The notes beneath the pieces were generated by a model, which saw nothing but the letters and a program-made list of their open reading frames with translations, was not told the origin of the DNA and ran no database searches. From NCBI GenBank assembly GCA_947493945.1, contig CANLSR010000008.1, forward strand, positions 1-64,000: DNA of 64,000 nt, written 5' to 3'. Positions 39,154 through 48,784 of this stretch are shown here, one piece after another. Within the stretch, counting starts at the first letter, position 1. The number at the start of each line of letters is the position of its first letter. The translations under genes were made by a program, and so were the position numbers. Origin of the DNA: an uncultured bacterium. Lineage in GTDB: Bacteria > Bacteroidota > Rhodothermia > Rhodothermales > Rubricoccaceae.

Positions 39154-39280
39154 GGCCATGATGATCCTCGTCCTCACCGCCCTCCTCGTGCTCGGCGCGC
39201 TCCTGAGCGGAGCCCTCGTCGCCCTCCGCGGCGTGCTCCGGCGGAGCCGCCGCTTTCCCCACTCCTTCTCCCCCAGTCCC

Positions 39281-40645
39281 ATGATCAAACGATTGCTCGC
39301 CGTCACCTTCATCTTCGCAAGCTGCTCCGTCGCCTGGATGGTGCTGGGCGGCACCGTCGTCCACCGCACCGAGACCTCCGAGGCGACCGCCCGGGGCGAC
39401 CTCGGGGACCTGTGGGGCGGCCCCCAGGTCCAGGTCCAGCCCGAGCTCGTGCGCCTGGACGAACGCGCGCGGACGGTGGCGCGCCAGGTGCCGTCGGACC
39501 AGCCTGACGGCTCGTTCGAGACCGTCGAGCAGGTCGTGACCGAGACCGTGCGCACGCCCGTTCCGCTCGACGGCAGCAGTCTCAGGGCCGACCTGTCGCT
39601 GGCCCACCGCAAAAAGGGGCTGATGTGGTACGCCACCTACGGCGCCGACTTCGACGGCCGCTACCGGCTCCAAAACCCCGGCGAGGCGGGTGACTTCGAG
39701 TTCGTGTTCCCGCTCCCGTCCGGCTCGTCGCTGTTCTCGGACCTGGCGCTGGAGGTCGACGGCGAGCCGGTCGGGGTGGACGTCGAGGGCGGCGAGATCC
39801 GCCACGCGCTGGCGCTCGGCGCCGGCGAGACGGCGCGCGTCCGCGTGCGCTACGGGTCGCAGGGCGTCTCGACGTGGCGCTACGCGTTCGGGGCAGACGC
39901 CGGCCACGCGATGGAGCCCGCCGTCGACGCGTACGGCGGCGCCCGGCCGGTCCGCCAGTCGAGCGGGGTCCGCACCGCGCGCGACGTCAAGCTGGTGGTG
40001 ACGACCGACTTTGCCGACATCGACTTCCCCGGCGGCACGCTCTCGCCGACGGAGAAGGAGCGGACCGACGACGGCTGGCAGTTGACCTGGGACCCGGGCA
40101 CGCTCGTGGCCTCGGCCGGGTTTGGGATCGCGATGCCGCAGCGGCTCAACCCCGGCCCGTGGGTGAGCCGGGTGACGTTCTTCGCGCCGGTGAGCCTGTT
40201 CCTGTTCTTTTTCGCCGTGTTCGTGCTCTCGATCTTGCGCGGCGTGCGGCTCCACCCGATGCACTACTTCTTCCTGGGCGCGGCGTGCTTCGCGTTCCAC
40301 CTGTTGCTGGCTTACTTGGTGGACGTGGTGCCCGTCGGCGTGGCGATGGTCGTGGCGTCGGTCGTGAGCGTCGGGCTGGTGGTGTCCTACGTGCGGCTGG
40401 TGGCGGGCACGCGGTTCGCGCTCGTCGAGGTCGGCGGGGCGCAGCTGGTGTACCTGGTCGCGTTTGCGGCCACGTTCTTCCTGGAGGGCGCGACCGGCCT
40501 GGCCGTGACGCTGCTCTCGGTCGCGACGCTGTTCGTGGTGATGCAGGCGACGGGCCGCCTGGACTGGGAGGCCGTGTTGGCGAAGCCGGAGAGCGCCGGC
40601 CCGGGCGGAGAGGCCCGGCGCGGCCGGCCGGCCGTCGCCGTCTGA
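39281..40645 (+). CDS. CreD-like inner membrane protein
   Basis: The 454-residue product has one N-terminal helix (LLAVTFIFASCSVAWMVLGGTVV). A large periplasmic beta-rich part follows, then six C-terminal helices (VSLFLFFFAVFVLSILRG to LFVVMQA). Motifs such as LSLAHRKKGLMWYATYGADFDGRYRLQNP and PMHYFFLGAACFAFHLLLAYLVD match the CreD/inner-membrane-protein family, known from colicin and beta-lactam response in other bacteria. The start is placed at 39281 after a C-rich leader. An in-frame ATG at 39158, just after uppS, would add a second hydrophobic helix. Confidence 0.8.
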   Translation: MIKRLLAVTFIFASCSVAWMVLGGTVVHRTETSEATARGDLGDLWGGPQVQVQPELVRLDERARTVARQVPSDQPDGSFETVEQVVTETVRTPVPLDGSSLRADLSLAHRKKGLMWYATYGADFDGRYRLQNPGEAGDFEFVFPLPSGSSLFSDLALEVDGEPVGVDVEGGEIRHALALGAGETARVRVRYGSQGVSTWRYAFGADAGHAMEPAVDAYGGARPVRQSSGVRTARDVKLVVTTDFADIDFPGGTLSPTEKERTDDGWQLTWDPGTLVASAGFGIAMPQRLNPGPWVSRVTFFAPVSLFLFFFAVFVLSILRGVRLHPMHYFFLGAACFAFHLLLAYLVDVVPVGVAMVVASVVSVGLVVSYVRLVAGTRFALVEVGGAQLVYLVAFAATFFLEGATGLAVTLLSVATLFVVMQATGRLDWEAVLAKPESAGPGGEARRGRPAVAV

Positions 40646-40650
40646 CCCCG

Positions 40651-40691
40651 GCCGCTGGCGGCGTGTCTCGGCGAGAGGCGCCGCCAGCGGC
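40651..40691. repeat. CCGCTGGCGG hairpin after the CreD-like gene
   Basis: Perfect 13-base arms (GCCGCTGGCGGCG / CGCCGCCAGCGGC) with a 15-base loop start six bases after the stop codon. It belongs to the dispersed family and may end the transcript. Confidence 0.75.
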
Positions 40692-40770
40692 TCAGGGGTT
40701 CTCCCGATTGGCGGGGCGTCCGGAGCCGGGCGCCCCGCCGGCCGTTGTGGGCGCCCCCCGCACCCACCCG

Positions 40771-41022
40771 ATGGACTGGCTCGACCTTCTGCAATGGCCC
40801 GCGTTCGCTGTCACCGTCGCCGCCGGCTGGCTGGTGGCCTCCGACAGCGCGCGCCGCCGTCTGATCGGCTTCGGCCTGTTCCTGGTCTCCAACGCGTTGT
40901 GGATCGCGTGGGGCTGGCACGACGCGGCGTGGGCGCTGGTCGCGCTCCAGGGGTTCCTGGTCGTGACCAACGTCCGCGGCATCGCCGACAACCGAGACGA
41001 CGAGGACGACCGGACCGAGTGA
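40771..41022 (+). CDS. Small membrane protein, 83 residues
   Basis: Two or three hydrophobic helices (FAVTVAAGWLVASDS, LIGFGLFLVSNALWIAWGWH, WALVALQGFLVVTNVRG) followed by an acidic tail (DDEDDRTE). It resembles small YgaP/PnuC-like membrane proteins only loosely. The conserved-looking WIAWGWHDAAWALV segment suggests a real gene. It converges on pdxH with a gap of nine bases. Confidence 0.7.
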   Translation: MDWLDLLQWPAFAVTVAAGWLVASDSARRRLIGFGLFLVSNALWIAWGWHDAAWALVALQGFLVVTNVRGIADNRDDEDDRTE

Positions 41023-41031
41023 CCCCGGCTC

Positions 41032-41688
41032 CTACGGCGCCAGCCGCTCGGTCCGCCAGCCGCTGGCGCCGTCGCGGCGGTAGACGTGGCGGTCGTGGAG
41101 CCGGCTCGGTCGGCCCTGCCAAAACTCAAACGCCTCCGGCACCACGCGGTAGCCGCCCCAAAAGTCCGGCCGCGCCGGGTCGTGGCCGGCGCGCTCGGCC
41201 TCGACGGCCGCCAGTCGGTCTTCTAGGTCCCGGCGGCCGGCGACGACCCGGCTCTGGGGGCTCGCCCACGCGCCCAGCCGACTGCCGCGCGGACGGCTGG
41301 CGTAGTAGGCGTCGGCGGCCTCGGCCTCGACGCGCTCGACCGTCCCCTCGACGCGCACCTGGCGCTCGAGCTCGGGCCACCACCAGACCAACGCGGCGCG
41401 AGGGTTGGCGTCCAGCTCCCGGCCCTTGCGGCTCTCGTGGTTGGTGTAGAACGCGAACCCGTGGTCGACGCCCTTGAGCAGCACGACGCGCGCCGAGGGA
41501 CTGCCCTCGCGGCTGGCCGTGGCCAGCGTCATGGCGTTGGGCTCGCGCGTGCCGGCGGCCTGGGCGTCGGCGAACCAAGTGGCGAACAGGTCGAACGGGT
41601 CGTCGGGCAGGTCGGTGGCGTCCAAGGCGCCGCGCTCGTAGCTCTCGCGGAGGTCGGCGACGGCGGGAGAATCCGGAGGCGTGGGCAT
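41032..41688 (-). CDS. pdxH: Pyridoxamine 5'-phosphate oxidase
   Basis: The 218-residue FMN enzyme makes pyridoxal 5'-phosphate. Motifs are [65 protein letters not shown], and the C-terminal [18 protein letters not shown]...W...RLAP. The start is at 41688, giving [10 protein letters not shown]; the open frame upstream has no homology. The last codons overlap a copy of the CGCCAGC/GCTGGCG palindrome. Confidence 0.96.
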   Translation of the reverse strand: MPTPPDSPAVADLRESYERGALDATDLPDDPFDLFATWFADAQAAGTREPNAMTLATASREGSPSARVVLLKGVDHGFAFYTNHESRKGRELDANPRAALVWWWPELERQVRVEGTVERVEAEAADAYYASRPRGSRLGAWASPQSRVVAGRRDLEDRLAAVEAERAGHDPARPDFWGGYRVVPEAFEFWQGRPSRLHDRHVYRRDGASGWRTERLAP

Positions 41689-41745
41689 GGGGGAACGGGC
41701 GGGCTGGCGTCTCGTGGTAGGACGCCCCGCCCCGCCCCCGGTTCG

Positions 41746-42021
41746 ATGCCCGACCTCACCCGCTCCGTCTCCACCGAACAGCACCTCCGGACGTGGCGCC
41801 GGTTCGCGCCGCTGGGCCTGGCGTCGGTCGGGTTCGGCTTGTCGCTCGTCGGCCAGGCGACGCTGCGCAAGGGCCGCGGCGAGCCGTTCGTGGCGTATGG
41901 CACGGCGGCATTGTGTGTGGTCAACGCCGGGCTGTGCCTGTTCGGCGAGGCCGTCAAGCACCGCGCCCTGGCCGACTGGCGGACCGAGTCGGCGGGCCGG
42001 ATCCAGGACGCGCGGCCCTAG
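41746..42021 (+). CDS. Small membrane protein, 91 residues
   Basis: Two hydrophobic helices ([20 protein letters not shown] and [20 protein letters not shown]) are separated by a short basic loop and followed by a soluble tail ([19 protein letters not shown]). Not recognised as a named family. It is divergent from pdxH and convergent with the FAD oxidoreductase gene (nine-base gap). Confidence 0.7.
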   Translation: MPDLTRSVSTEQHLRTWRRFAPLGLASVGFGLSLVGQATLRKGRGEPFVAYGTAALCVVNAGLCLFGEAVKHRALADWRTESAGRIQDARP

Positions 42022-42030
42022 CGGCCTCCT

Positions 42031-43104
42031 CTAGCCGGCCCGCTGGCGGATGCGGTCGGCGGCGGCGAGGCCCTCCTCCAGCGCGAGGTGGACGCGGCCC
42101 TTGCCGGCCGTGTAGTCGCCGGCGAAGAACAGGCCGTGCTCGGAGGCGTCCGCCAGCGCGGCGGGCTCGGCGGCGGCGTTGGGGAGCGAGTAGCGCCAGC
42201 GCTGGGCGTCGGTCCAGAGCGGCGCCGGGAGCGGCCCCCAGAGCGAGCGCACGGCCCCGGTCGCGGCGGCGACCACGTCGGCCTGGGCGTCGTCGTAGTG
42301 GGCCTCGGTCCACGCCTCCGACATCTGGGCCAGCAGGATCGTGTCGCCTTGGGGCGCGCGTCCGGGCTTGTCGCTCTCGACCGCGAGCCAGGCCACGTCG
42401 TGGCCGCCGCCGTCGCCGCCGTGCTCCGTCGCGTTGACGAGCGCGTACACGTCCGCCGGGCGCTCGACCGCGTCGCGGAAGCCCCACACGACCGTGAACT
42501 GCGAGCGGTAGCCGGCCCCGCCCAGCGCGTCCGCCAGCGCGGCGGCGGCGGCCGGGCCGAGGTCGCTGTCGCGGAGGACCCGGGCCGTCTGCGGGGCCGG
42601 CGGCGTCAGGAGGACCGACCCGAACGGGCCGTGCCGCTCGCCGCCGTCGGTCTCGACCGTCCACCCGTCGGCGCCGGCCGCCAGCCGGACCACGCGCTGG
42701 TGGCGGAGGTCGAGGCCCGGCGTCGCGTCGCGCAGCTGGCGGCCGATCTCGGCGACGCCGTCGCGGAAGGTCCATCGCAGGCCGGGCTCGCGCGCGCGGT
42801 CGGGCCGGAGCGTGCCGTCGTCGTCGAAGGGCCAGACGGCGCCCCCGACCTCGACGACGGCCTCGCCCATCACCTCGCGGATCAGCCGGGCCGACGGGCT
42901 CCCCGGCTCCGGGCTGACGTACTGCGCGCCGTGGTCGTAGCGCCAGCGGTCCAGCATCCCGTTCGGCCCGGCCACGTCGCGCCAGCGCGTGGCAGCGCGG
43001 CCTCCAGCGCCGCGGCTTTTCTCGAACACGGTGACGGGGATATCCAGGGCGTAGGCCGCGGCCAGACCGGCGGCCCCGGCGCCGACGATGGCGACAGACG
43101 ACAT
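42031..43104 (-). CDS. FAD-dependent NAD(P)-binding oxidoreductase, renalase/amine-oxidase-like
   Basis: The 357-residue flavoprotein starts with the dinucleotide motif VAIVGAGAAGLAAAYAL and FEKSRGAGGRAATRW, typical of the renalase-like group. YDHGAQYVSPE and the C-terminal HGLFFAGDYTAGKGRVHLALEEGLAAADRI close the FAD site. The substrate is unknown; related bacterial enzymes oxidise mis-reduced dihydronicotinamides or amines. The start at 43104 was chosen because the nucleotide-binding strand begins there. Confidence 0.88.
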   Translation of the reverse strand: MSSVAIVGAGAAGLAAAYALDIPVTVFEKSRGAGGRAATRWRDVAGPNGMLDRWRYDHGAQYVSPEPGSPSARLIREVMGEAVVEVGGAVWPFDDDGTLRPDRAREPGLRWTFRDGVAEIGRQLRDATPGLDLRHQRVVRLAAGADGWTVETDGGERHGPFGSVLLTPPAPQTARVLRDSDLGPAAAAALADALGGAGYRSQFTVVWGFRDAVERPADVYALVNATEHGGDGGGHDVAWLAVESDKPGRAPQGDTILLAQMSEAWTEAHYDDAQADVVAAATGAVRSLWGPLPAPLWTDAQRWRYSLPNAAAEPAALADASEHGLFFAGDYTAGKGRVHLALEEGLAAADRIRQRAG

Positions 43105-43199
43105 AAGGCGAGCAGAGGGGCCGAGTCCACCGGCCGCCGCCGCCACGGTTCCAGCTGGCGGCCCGCGGGGGCGCGGCCCACGCTCGACGCGCGCTCCCG

Positions 43200-44786
43200 C
43201 TACGCCGCCGCGACGTGGGCGACGGGCTGGCCCGGCAGCGAGACCGTGAACGCGGTGCCCTCGCCCTCGGCGGACTCCACCGCCAGCTGGCCGCCGTGGC
43301 CGTGGACCACGATCTCGTAGGCCAGCGACAGCCCCAGGCCCGTGCCCTCGCCCGTCGGCTTGGTGGTGAAGAACGGCTCGAAGATCTTGGCCTTGACCGA
43401 CTCCGGGATCCCCGCCCCGTTGTCGGAGATCTCGACCTGGGCGCCGCCCTCGCCCCACGGCCGCGAGCGGACGCGCAGCACGGGCTCGTAGCCGGGCTCG
43501 CCGGCGCGGCTGCGCATGGCCTGGAGCGCGTTGTCGAGCAGGTTCAGGAACACGCGGCCCATCTCCTCCGGCACCATCTCGACCTCGCTCACGGCCGGGT
43601 CCAGGTCGGTCCGGATGTCGACGTTGAAGCCGGTGTGCTCGGCGCGCATCCCGTGGTACGCCAGCCCGACGTACTCCTTGAGCAGGCTGTTGAGCGGCGC
43701 GGCGCGGCTGGGGCCGGGCGTGGCGCGGCTGTGGGCCAGCATCGACCGGATGATGCCGTCGGCGCGGCGGCCGTGCTCGCGGATCTTGGTGGCGTTGGAG
43801 CGCAAGTCGTCGATCAGGTCGCCGGACTGCTCGAGGGCCTCGCCCACCGACCGCTGCGGGCCCTCGCCCAGCTCCTCCTCCAGGTCGTCCAGCAGCTCGA
43901 CGGACAGCTGGGCAAAGTTGTTGACGAAGTTGAGGGGGTTCTTGAGCTCGTGGGCGACGCCGGCCGTGAGCTGGCCGAGGGAGGCCATCTTCTCCTGCTG
44001 CACCAGCTGGCTCTGGGCGTTCTCGAGGCGGTCCAGCGACGCCGCCAGCTCGGCCTGCTGGGACTCGAGCTCGGCGCTCCGCGCCTCCAGCTCGTAGCCC
44101 CGGGCCTGGAGCCGGTCGCGCAGCCGCGCCAGCCGCAACGTGCCGCGGTACTGGCGGCGGCGGCCGGCGTAGAGCGCGGCGCTCATGGCGGTGCACAGGA
44201 ACGTGACCAGGAGCAGGTACACCAGCCGGCGGACCGTCTCGCCGGGGTCTAGCGTGGTGCCGACGGAGCCGGCCAGCGCCATCGACGCCGTGTGCAGCAC
44301 GGTGATGCTCACGCCCAGCATCAGCGTCTGGACGGGCTGGAACGGGACCGTGCCCACGGTGAACAGCAGGAACAGCGACAGCCAGGCCGCCAGGAACCCG
44401 AAGTCGCCCCGGACCAGCTCCTGGTAGGCCAGGATGCAGGAGCCGGCGAGCACGAACAGGGTCAGGAGCCAGCGGCCCAGCATCAGGCCGGGCCGCAACC
44501 GGGCCACGACCAGGAACACGGCGGACGCCGCGTACACGAACAGCGTCCCCGAGAGCACCTCGGCGATCTGGCCCGTGGAGTCCATCACGTTCTCGCCGCC
44601 CAACACGCCCGTCACCACCGCCGCCACGACGGCGCCCAGCAGCACCACGACACCGAACAGGCCCGCCACGCGCGTCCCGATGACGGTGGCGCCGTCGAGC
44701 ACGGCCCGGAAGCCAGGGTCCGTCTCGGCACGCGTGGGGGCGATGTAGCGCTCCCAGTAAAAGCGCAGGCGGACGGTCGGAGACAT
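43200..44786 (-). CDS. Membrane sensor histidine kinase (orphan)
   Basis: The 528-residue kinase has about five or six membrane helices in residues 40-210. A coiled coil follows ([37 protein letters not shown]). The phosphoacceptor domain has [24 protein letters not shown], and the ATPase domain has [16 protein letters not shown] and [15 protein letters not shown]. No periplasmic sensor domain is obvious, so it may sense through the membrane. No response regulator is encoded nearby. Confidence 0.92.
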   Translation of the reverse strand: MSPTVRLRFYWERYIAPTRAETDPGFRAVLDGATVIGTRVAGLFGVVVLLGAVVAAVVTGVLGGENVMDSTGQIAEVLSGTLFVYAASAVFLVVARLRPGLMLGRWLLTLFVLAGSCILAYQELVRGDFGFLAAWLSLFLLFTVGTVPFQPVQTLMLGVSITVLHTASMALAGSVGTTLDPGETVRRLVYLLLVTFLCTAMSAALYAGRRRQYRGTLRLARLRDRLQARGYELEARSAELESQQAELAASLDRLENAQSQLVQQEKMASLGQLTAGVAHELKNPLNFVNNFAQLSVELLDDLEEELGEGPQRSVGEALEQSGDLIDDLRSNATKIREHGRRADGIIRSMLAHSRATPGPSRAAPLNSLLKEYVGLAYHGMRAEHTGFNVDIRTDLDPAVSEVEMVPEEMGRVFLNLLDNALQAMRSRAGEPGYEPVLRVRSRPWGEGGAQVEISDNGAGIPESVKAKIFEPFFTTKPTGEGTGLGLSLAYEIVVHGHGGQLAVESAEGEGTAFTVSLPGQPVAHVAAA

Positions 44787-44861
44787 CGGGGTTGGGAAGC
44801 CGGCTCGTGGTACTCACCTGACCACGGTTTGTCCCCAACGCGCGAAGCCCCCCCGGCGCGG

Positions 44862-44900
44862 CCGCTGGCGGAGGTGGTCGCCGGGCCGCTCCGCCAGCGG
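44862..44900. repeat. CCGCTGGCGG hairpin
   Basis: Perfect 12-base arms (CCGCTGGCGGAG / CTCCGCCAGCGG) with a 15-base loop lie between the divergent histidine kinase and hrpB genes. It cannot be a terminator for either and so argues for a mobile or structural role. Confidence 0.75.
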
Positions 44901-44959
44901 GGCGGGACGGCCAAAGGCGCCGCGGCACCAAGGCGCAGCAAGCGCCTCCGCAGAACCGC

Positions 44960-44967
44960 GATCTTGG
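44960..44967 (+). promoter_or_regulatory. Candidate -7 box for hrpB
   Basis: GATCTTGG, identical to the octamer before grpE, lies about 58 bases before the annotated GTG. Confidence 0.3.
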
Positions 44968-45024
44968 GAGACGACAAGCCCCGAACCCATCCCCCTCCCC
45001 GGCCCCTCGCTTCCCGTCGACGCG

Positions 45025-47526
45025 GTGCTCCCCCAACTGGCGGAGGCGCTGTACGCGGCCGGCGTGGCCGTGCTCCAGGCGCCCACCGGCGCCGGCAAGA
45101 CCACGCGCGTGCCGCTCGCCCTCCTGGACCACCGGTCGGACGGCCGCCAGCCGGACGGCGTGGTCCTAATGCTGGAGCCGCGCCGCGTGGCCGCCCGAGC
45201 CGCGGCCCGGCGGCTGGCGGCGCAGTTGGGCGAGCGCGTCGGCGAGACGGTCGGGTACCGCGTGCGCGGCGAGTCCCGGGTGGGGCGGCGCACGCGCGTC
45301 GAAGTCGTCACCGAGGGGATCCTGACGCGGCGCCTGCTCGCCGACCCGTCGCTGGAGAGCGGCGGACGCGTAGCCGTCGTGATCTTCGACGAGGTCCACG
45401 AGCGGAGCCTGGCCTCCGACCTCGGCCTGGCGCTGTGCCTCCAGGCCCGCGAGCTGCTCCGGCCCGACCTCCAGGTCCTGGCCATGAGCGCCACCCTGGA
45501 CGGCGAGCGCTTTGCGGACCTCTTGGGCGGCGCGCCCGTCGTGACCAGTCGGGGCCGCGCGTTCCCCGTCGACGTCGAGTACCTCGGCGCGCCGGCGAGC
45601 ACCGCCAGCGGCCGGCCGCCGCGCATCGAGGACGCCGTGGCCGGGGCCGTCCGCCGCGCGCTGGCGGAGGAGACGGGCAGCGTGCTCGCGTTCCTGCCCG
45701 GCTCCGGCGAGATCCGCCGCACGGCCGAGCGGCTGGCGGATCTCCCCCGCGACGTGGTGCTGGCGCCGCTCTACGGCGACCTCAGCGGGCGCGAGCAGGA
45801 CGCCGCCATCGAGCCGGCGCCGCCGGGCACCCGCAAGGTGGTGCTGGCGACGGGCATCGCCGAGACCAGCCTGACCATCGAGGGCGTCCGCGTGGTGGTC
45901 GACTCGGGCCTGGCGCGGCGGCCCCGGTTCGACGCCGGCAGCGGCATGTCGCGGCTGGAGACCGTCCGCGTCAGCCGGGCCGAGGCGGCCCAGCGCGCCG
46001 GCCGCGCCGGGCGGACCGAGCCCGGCGTGTGCTACAGACTGTGGAGCGAGGTGGAGCAGGCCGCGCTCCGCCCGTTCGCGCCGCCCGAGATGGCCCAGGC
46101 CGACCTCGCCCCGCTGGCGCTCGACCTGGCCGCGTGGGGCGCGACGCCCGACGAGCTCCGCTGGCTCGACCCGCCGCCGGCCGCCACCTTCGGGGCCGCG
46201 CGCGAGCTGCTCCGCACGCTGGACGCGCTCGACCCAGACGGCGCGCTCACCGAGCACGGCCGCGCGCTGGCGGCGCTCCCCATGCACCCGCGCCTGGCCC
46301 ACCTCGCCGTCCGCGCCCGCCAGCGCGGCCACGCGGGGCTGGGCGCCGACCTGGTGGCGCTCCTCTCCGAGCGCGACCTGTTCCGGTGGGACGGCCGCCT
46401 GCCCGACGTCGACGTCCGCCTGCGCGTCGAGGCGCTGCGCGGCGGCGGCCCGTCGTTCCGGGGGATGCGGCTCGACCGCGGCGCGCTCGACCGCGCCCGC
46501 CGCGAGTCTCGGCGCTGGCGGAAGGCGTGGGACGCCCGCGACGCGCCCGGCGACCTCGACGCGGCCGGCCCGCTGCTCGCGCTCGCCTACCCCGACCGCG
46601 TCGCCCAGCGCGTGGCGGACTCCGCCCAGGGCGCGCGCTACCGCCTGCGCGAGGGCCGAGGCGCCCGCCTCGACCCCGACCAGAGCCTGGCGGACGCCCC
46701 GTTCCTGGCCGTCGGCGACCTGGACGACCGGCCCGGCGGCGCCCGCATCTTCCGGGCCGCCCCGCTCGACGCCGACGAGATCGAGTCGCTGTTCCCCAGC
46801 CAGATCGTGACCGAGGAGCAGGTCGGGTGGGACGGCACGGCCGGACGCGTGGCCGCCCGCCGCGTCACGCGCCTGGGGGCCGTGGTCCTGCGCGACGCGC
46901 CGCTGCGCCGCCCGGCGCCCCACCTCGTCACCGCCGCGCTCGTCGAGGGCGTCCGCGAGTCGGGCCTGGGCGTGCTGCCCTGGACCAAAGACACCACGCG
47001 GCTGCGCGACCGGCTGGCGTTCCTGCGCGCTCATCTGGGCGAGCCCTGGCCCGACGTCTCCGACGACGCCCTGCTCGACGGGCTGGCGGACTGGCTCGGC
47101 CCGTACCTCGCCGGCATGGCGCGCCTGAGCGACCTCGCCCGCCTCGACCTGGGCATGGTGCTGGGCGCCCTGGGCGGCCCGCGCGCCGACCTCGACCGGC
47201 TGGCGCCGAGCCACGTCACGGTCCCCAGCGGGTCCGTCCGCCCCATCGACTACTCGGACTCGGCCGCGCCCGCGCTGGCGGTGCGGTTGCAGGAGGTGTT
47301 CGGGTTGCAACAGACGCCGCGCGTGCTCGGCGGCCGCCAGCCGCTCGTGATGCACCTCTTGAGCCCGGCCCAGCGGCCCGTCCAGGTGACGACGGACCTG
47401 GCGTCGTTCTGGCGCGACGCCTACTTCGACGTGCGCAAGGACCTCCGGGGCCGCTACCCCAAACACCACTGGCCCGAGAACCCGCTCGCCGCTGCGCCGA
47501 CGGCCCGCGCCAAGCGCCGCCGCTGA
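45025..47526 (+). CDS. hrpB: ATP-dependent RNA helicase HrpB
   Basis: The 833-residue DEAH-type helicase has motif I QAPTGAGKTTRVPLALL, Ia EPRRVAARAAARR, II FDEVHERS, III MSATLD and VI QRAGRAGRTEPG. The HrpB-specific C-terminal domain ends with KDLRGRYPKHHWPENPLAA. The cellular role of HrpB is poorly defined. The GTG at 45025 is the first usable start in frame, but the conserved LPxDAVLPQL begins a few codons earlier (about 45010). The true start may therefore be a non-standard codon upstream, possibly near 44989. Confidence 0.93.
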   Translation: MLPQLAEALYAAGVAVLQAPTGAGKTTRVPLALLDHRSDGRQPDGVVLMLEPRRVAARAAARRLAAQLGERVGETVGYRVRGESRVGRRTRVEVVTEGILTRRLLADPSLESGGRVAVVIFDEVHERSLASDLGLALCLQARELLRPDLQVLAMSATLDGERFADLLGGAPVVTSRGRAFPVDVEYLGAPASTASGRPPRIEDAVAGAVRRALAEETGSVLAFLPGSGEIRRTAERLADLPRDVVLAPLYGDLSGREQDAAIEPAPPGTRKVVLATGIAETSLTIEGVRVVVDSGLARRPRFDAGSGMSRLETVRVSRAEAAQRAGRAGRTEPGVCYRLWSEVEQAALRPFAPPEMAQADLAPLALDLAAWGATPDELRWLDPPPAATFGAARELLRTLDALDPDGALTEHGRALAALPMHPRLAHLAVRARQRGHAGLGADLVALLSERDLFRWDGRLPDVDVRLRVEALRGGGPSFRGMRLDRGALDRARRESRRWRKAWDARDAPGDLDAAGPLLALAYPDRVAQRVADSAQGARYRLREGRGARLDPDQSLADAPFLAVGDLDDRPGGARIFRAAPLDADEIESLFPSQIVTEEQVGWDGTAGRVAARRVTRLGAVVLRDAPLRRPAPHLVTAALVEGVRESGLGVLPWTKDTTRLRDRLAFLRAHLGEPWPDVSDDALLDGLADWLGPYLAGMARLSDLARLDLGMVLGALGGPRADLDRLAPSHVTVPSGSVRPIDYSDSAAPALAVRLQEVFGLQQTPRVLGGRQPLVMHLLSPAQRPVQVTTDLASFWRDAYFDVRKDLRGRYPKHHWPENPLAAAPTARAKRRR

Positions 47527-47584
47527 CCCGCTGGCGCTGCGCCCCGGCGACGACGGCCGCTAGCGGGGCGCACGCGCATCGCTC

Positions 47585-47938
47585 TCAGGAGCGGCGGATC
47601 ACAAACACCATCGCCGCTTCGTCGTCGTCGAACAGGCGGAGGCCATCTTGGTGACTGCGCAAGACTCGCTCTGCGTCGTCGAGCGTGCAGTTCCCGATCC
47701 TCAGCCAGACCACCTTCGGCGGCGCGCCGAACGCCAGGCTTAGGTCGTTGAAGTCGCTGTCTTTGGTAACGATCACGAATCCGTTTTCGCGGGCGTACGC
47801 CCACACCTCTGCGTCATCGGCCCGCTCCAGCCCTCGATCCTGAACGTGGGCGCTGCCAGGAAAAAGAGTGCGGAGGCGCCCGACGAGTCGCGGAGACAGG
47901 TTGTGGTCGAAAAGCAGCGTCACGCCGCCGCCGTCCAC
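47585..47938 (-). CDS. DUF5615 PIN-like toxin
   Basis: The 117-residue product from a GTG start shows the DUF5615/Mut7-C-like PIN pattern: LLFDHNLSPRLVGRL, then AYARENGFVIVTKDSDF and PPKVVWLRIGN. The aspartates in FDHN, the D-D of RADDAEVW and TKDSDF would hold the metal. It is predicted to cleave RNA. Its start overlaps the end of the DUF433 gene by 19 bases, which is the standard antitoxin-toxin layout (compare VapBC45-type systems). Confidence 0.88.
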   Translation of the reverse strand: MDGGGVTLLFDHNLSPRLVGRLRTLFPGSAHVQDRGLERADDAEVWAYARENGFVIVTKDSDFNDLSLAFGAPPKVVWLRIGNCTLDDAERVLRSHQDGLRLFDDDEAAMVFVIRRS

Positions 47939-48144
47939 GTCGTCCGCTCACGGTCCGCCGCGAACTGGAGCGCCGCGAGCACGTCGGCCCGTTCCAGGGT
48001 CGGGAAGTCGTCCAAGACCTCGTCCACGCTCATCCCTGTGCCGAGGTAGCTGAGGATGTCGTAGACCGTGATTCGGAGTCCCCGGATGCACGGCTTGCCG
48101 CTCCGCTTGCCCGGCTCGATGGTGATGCGGTCGCGATAGTCCAT
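47920..48144 (-). CDS. DUF433 antitoxin
   Basis: The 74-residue product is a complete DUF433 domain: RITIEPGKRSGKPCIRGLRITVYDILSYLGTGMSVDEVLDDFPTLERADVLAALQFAADRE. DUF433 proteins are winged-helix-like antitoxins paired with DUF5615 toxins and usually repress their own operon. It precedes and overlaps the toxin gene. Confidence 0.9.
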   Translation of the reverse strand: MDYRDRITIEPGKRSGKPCIRGLRITVYDILSYLGTGMSVDEVLDDFPTLERADVLAALQFAADRERTTWTAAA

Positions 48145-48259
48145 GACGGGATCCGGGAGGCGGTCTCCACGAGGAACGCCGCCGTCGTCGCTCAGATCCT
48201 CCGCCACCCGCTGGCGCTCCGCCTCGGCGACGCCGGCCGCCAGCGGGGCGGACGCAGAA

Positions 48260-48292
48260 GCGCCCCGCACAGGAGAGTCCTGTGCAGGGCGC
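48260..48292 (-). terminator. Hairpin terminator after pilin-like gene
   Basis: Fifteen-base arms with one mismatch (GCGCCCCGCACAGGA / TCCTGTGCAGGGCGC) and a GAG loop lie 40 bases beyond the pilin-like stop codon. The T-run on the minus strand is short (TTC). Together with the distance, this suggests a strong transcript-ending or stabilising hairpin for an abundant product. Confidence 0.6.
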
Positions 48293-48331
48293 CTATTGGC
48301 TCTCTAATGAAGCTACGGCTTACGCCGAATT

Positions 48332-48784
48332 CTAGAAGCTCTGGGCATCCGTGCAGCCCGACGGCTTCGACGGCTTCTCAGGAGCCTCGTCCGATGCGAT
48401 CTCCGTTGCGATGCATCCCGGGGCCGTTCCCCACACTGCGACGGCAACATAGTTGTTGTTCGCGGTGCTCTGACCACTGATGAGGACATCGGTCGCGGTC
48501 GCGTCCATGGTGTAGTCACCGTTGAGGTTCGTGTACGTACCGTCGGCGTTGGTATATCCGAGGTCGTTGAAATCGAGACCCGTAGTGGCACCGTCGCCAC
48601 CGCCGAAGGCCTGCGGCTTGAGCACCCAGGCCTGGGCGTCGGAGGCGATGCGGACGCCGTCGTTGACGAGCGCGTCGGCGTTGGCCTTTTTCTGGTTCTC
48701 GCCGAAGGCCTGGATGCCGACGACGACCGCGAGGCCGACGATGACGATGCCCAAGACGAGGAGGAGGAGTTGCTGCTGTCCCAT
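48332..48784 (-). CDS. Pilin-like protein (MGQQQ type)
   Basis: The 150-residue product has a short MGQQQ head, a long hydrophobic helix (LLLLVLGIVIVGLAVVVGIQAF) and an amphipathic continuation (ENQKKANADALVNDGVRIASDAQAW). A small beta-rich domain closes with a Cys pair 23 residues apart (PGC...SGC), as in the D-region of type IV pilins. There is no classic prepilin cleavage motif with Glu5; Gly2-Gln3 would be the likely processing point. Similar proteins occur in Bacteroidota and Rhodothermota. A strong terminator hairpin follows. No pilus assembly gene is adjacent. Confidence 0.75.
   Translation of the reverse strand: MGQQQLLLLVLGIVIVGLAVVVGIQAFGENQKKANADALVNDGVRIASDAQAWVLKPQAFGGGDGATTGLDFNDLGYTNADGTYTNLNGDYTMDATATDVLISGQSTANNNYVAVAVWGTAPGCIATEIASDEAPEKPSKPSGCTDAQSF

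Noticed and set aside
39158-39280. Upstream ATG start for the CreD-like gene
   Set aside because: It would add a second hydrophobic helix before a good start with the C-rich leader at 39281; retained only as an alternative.
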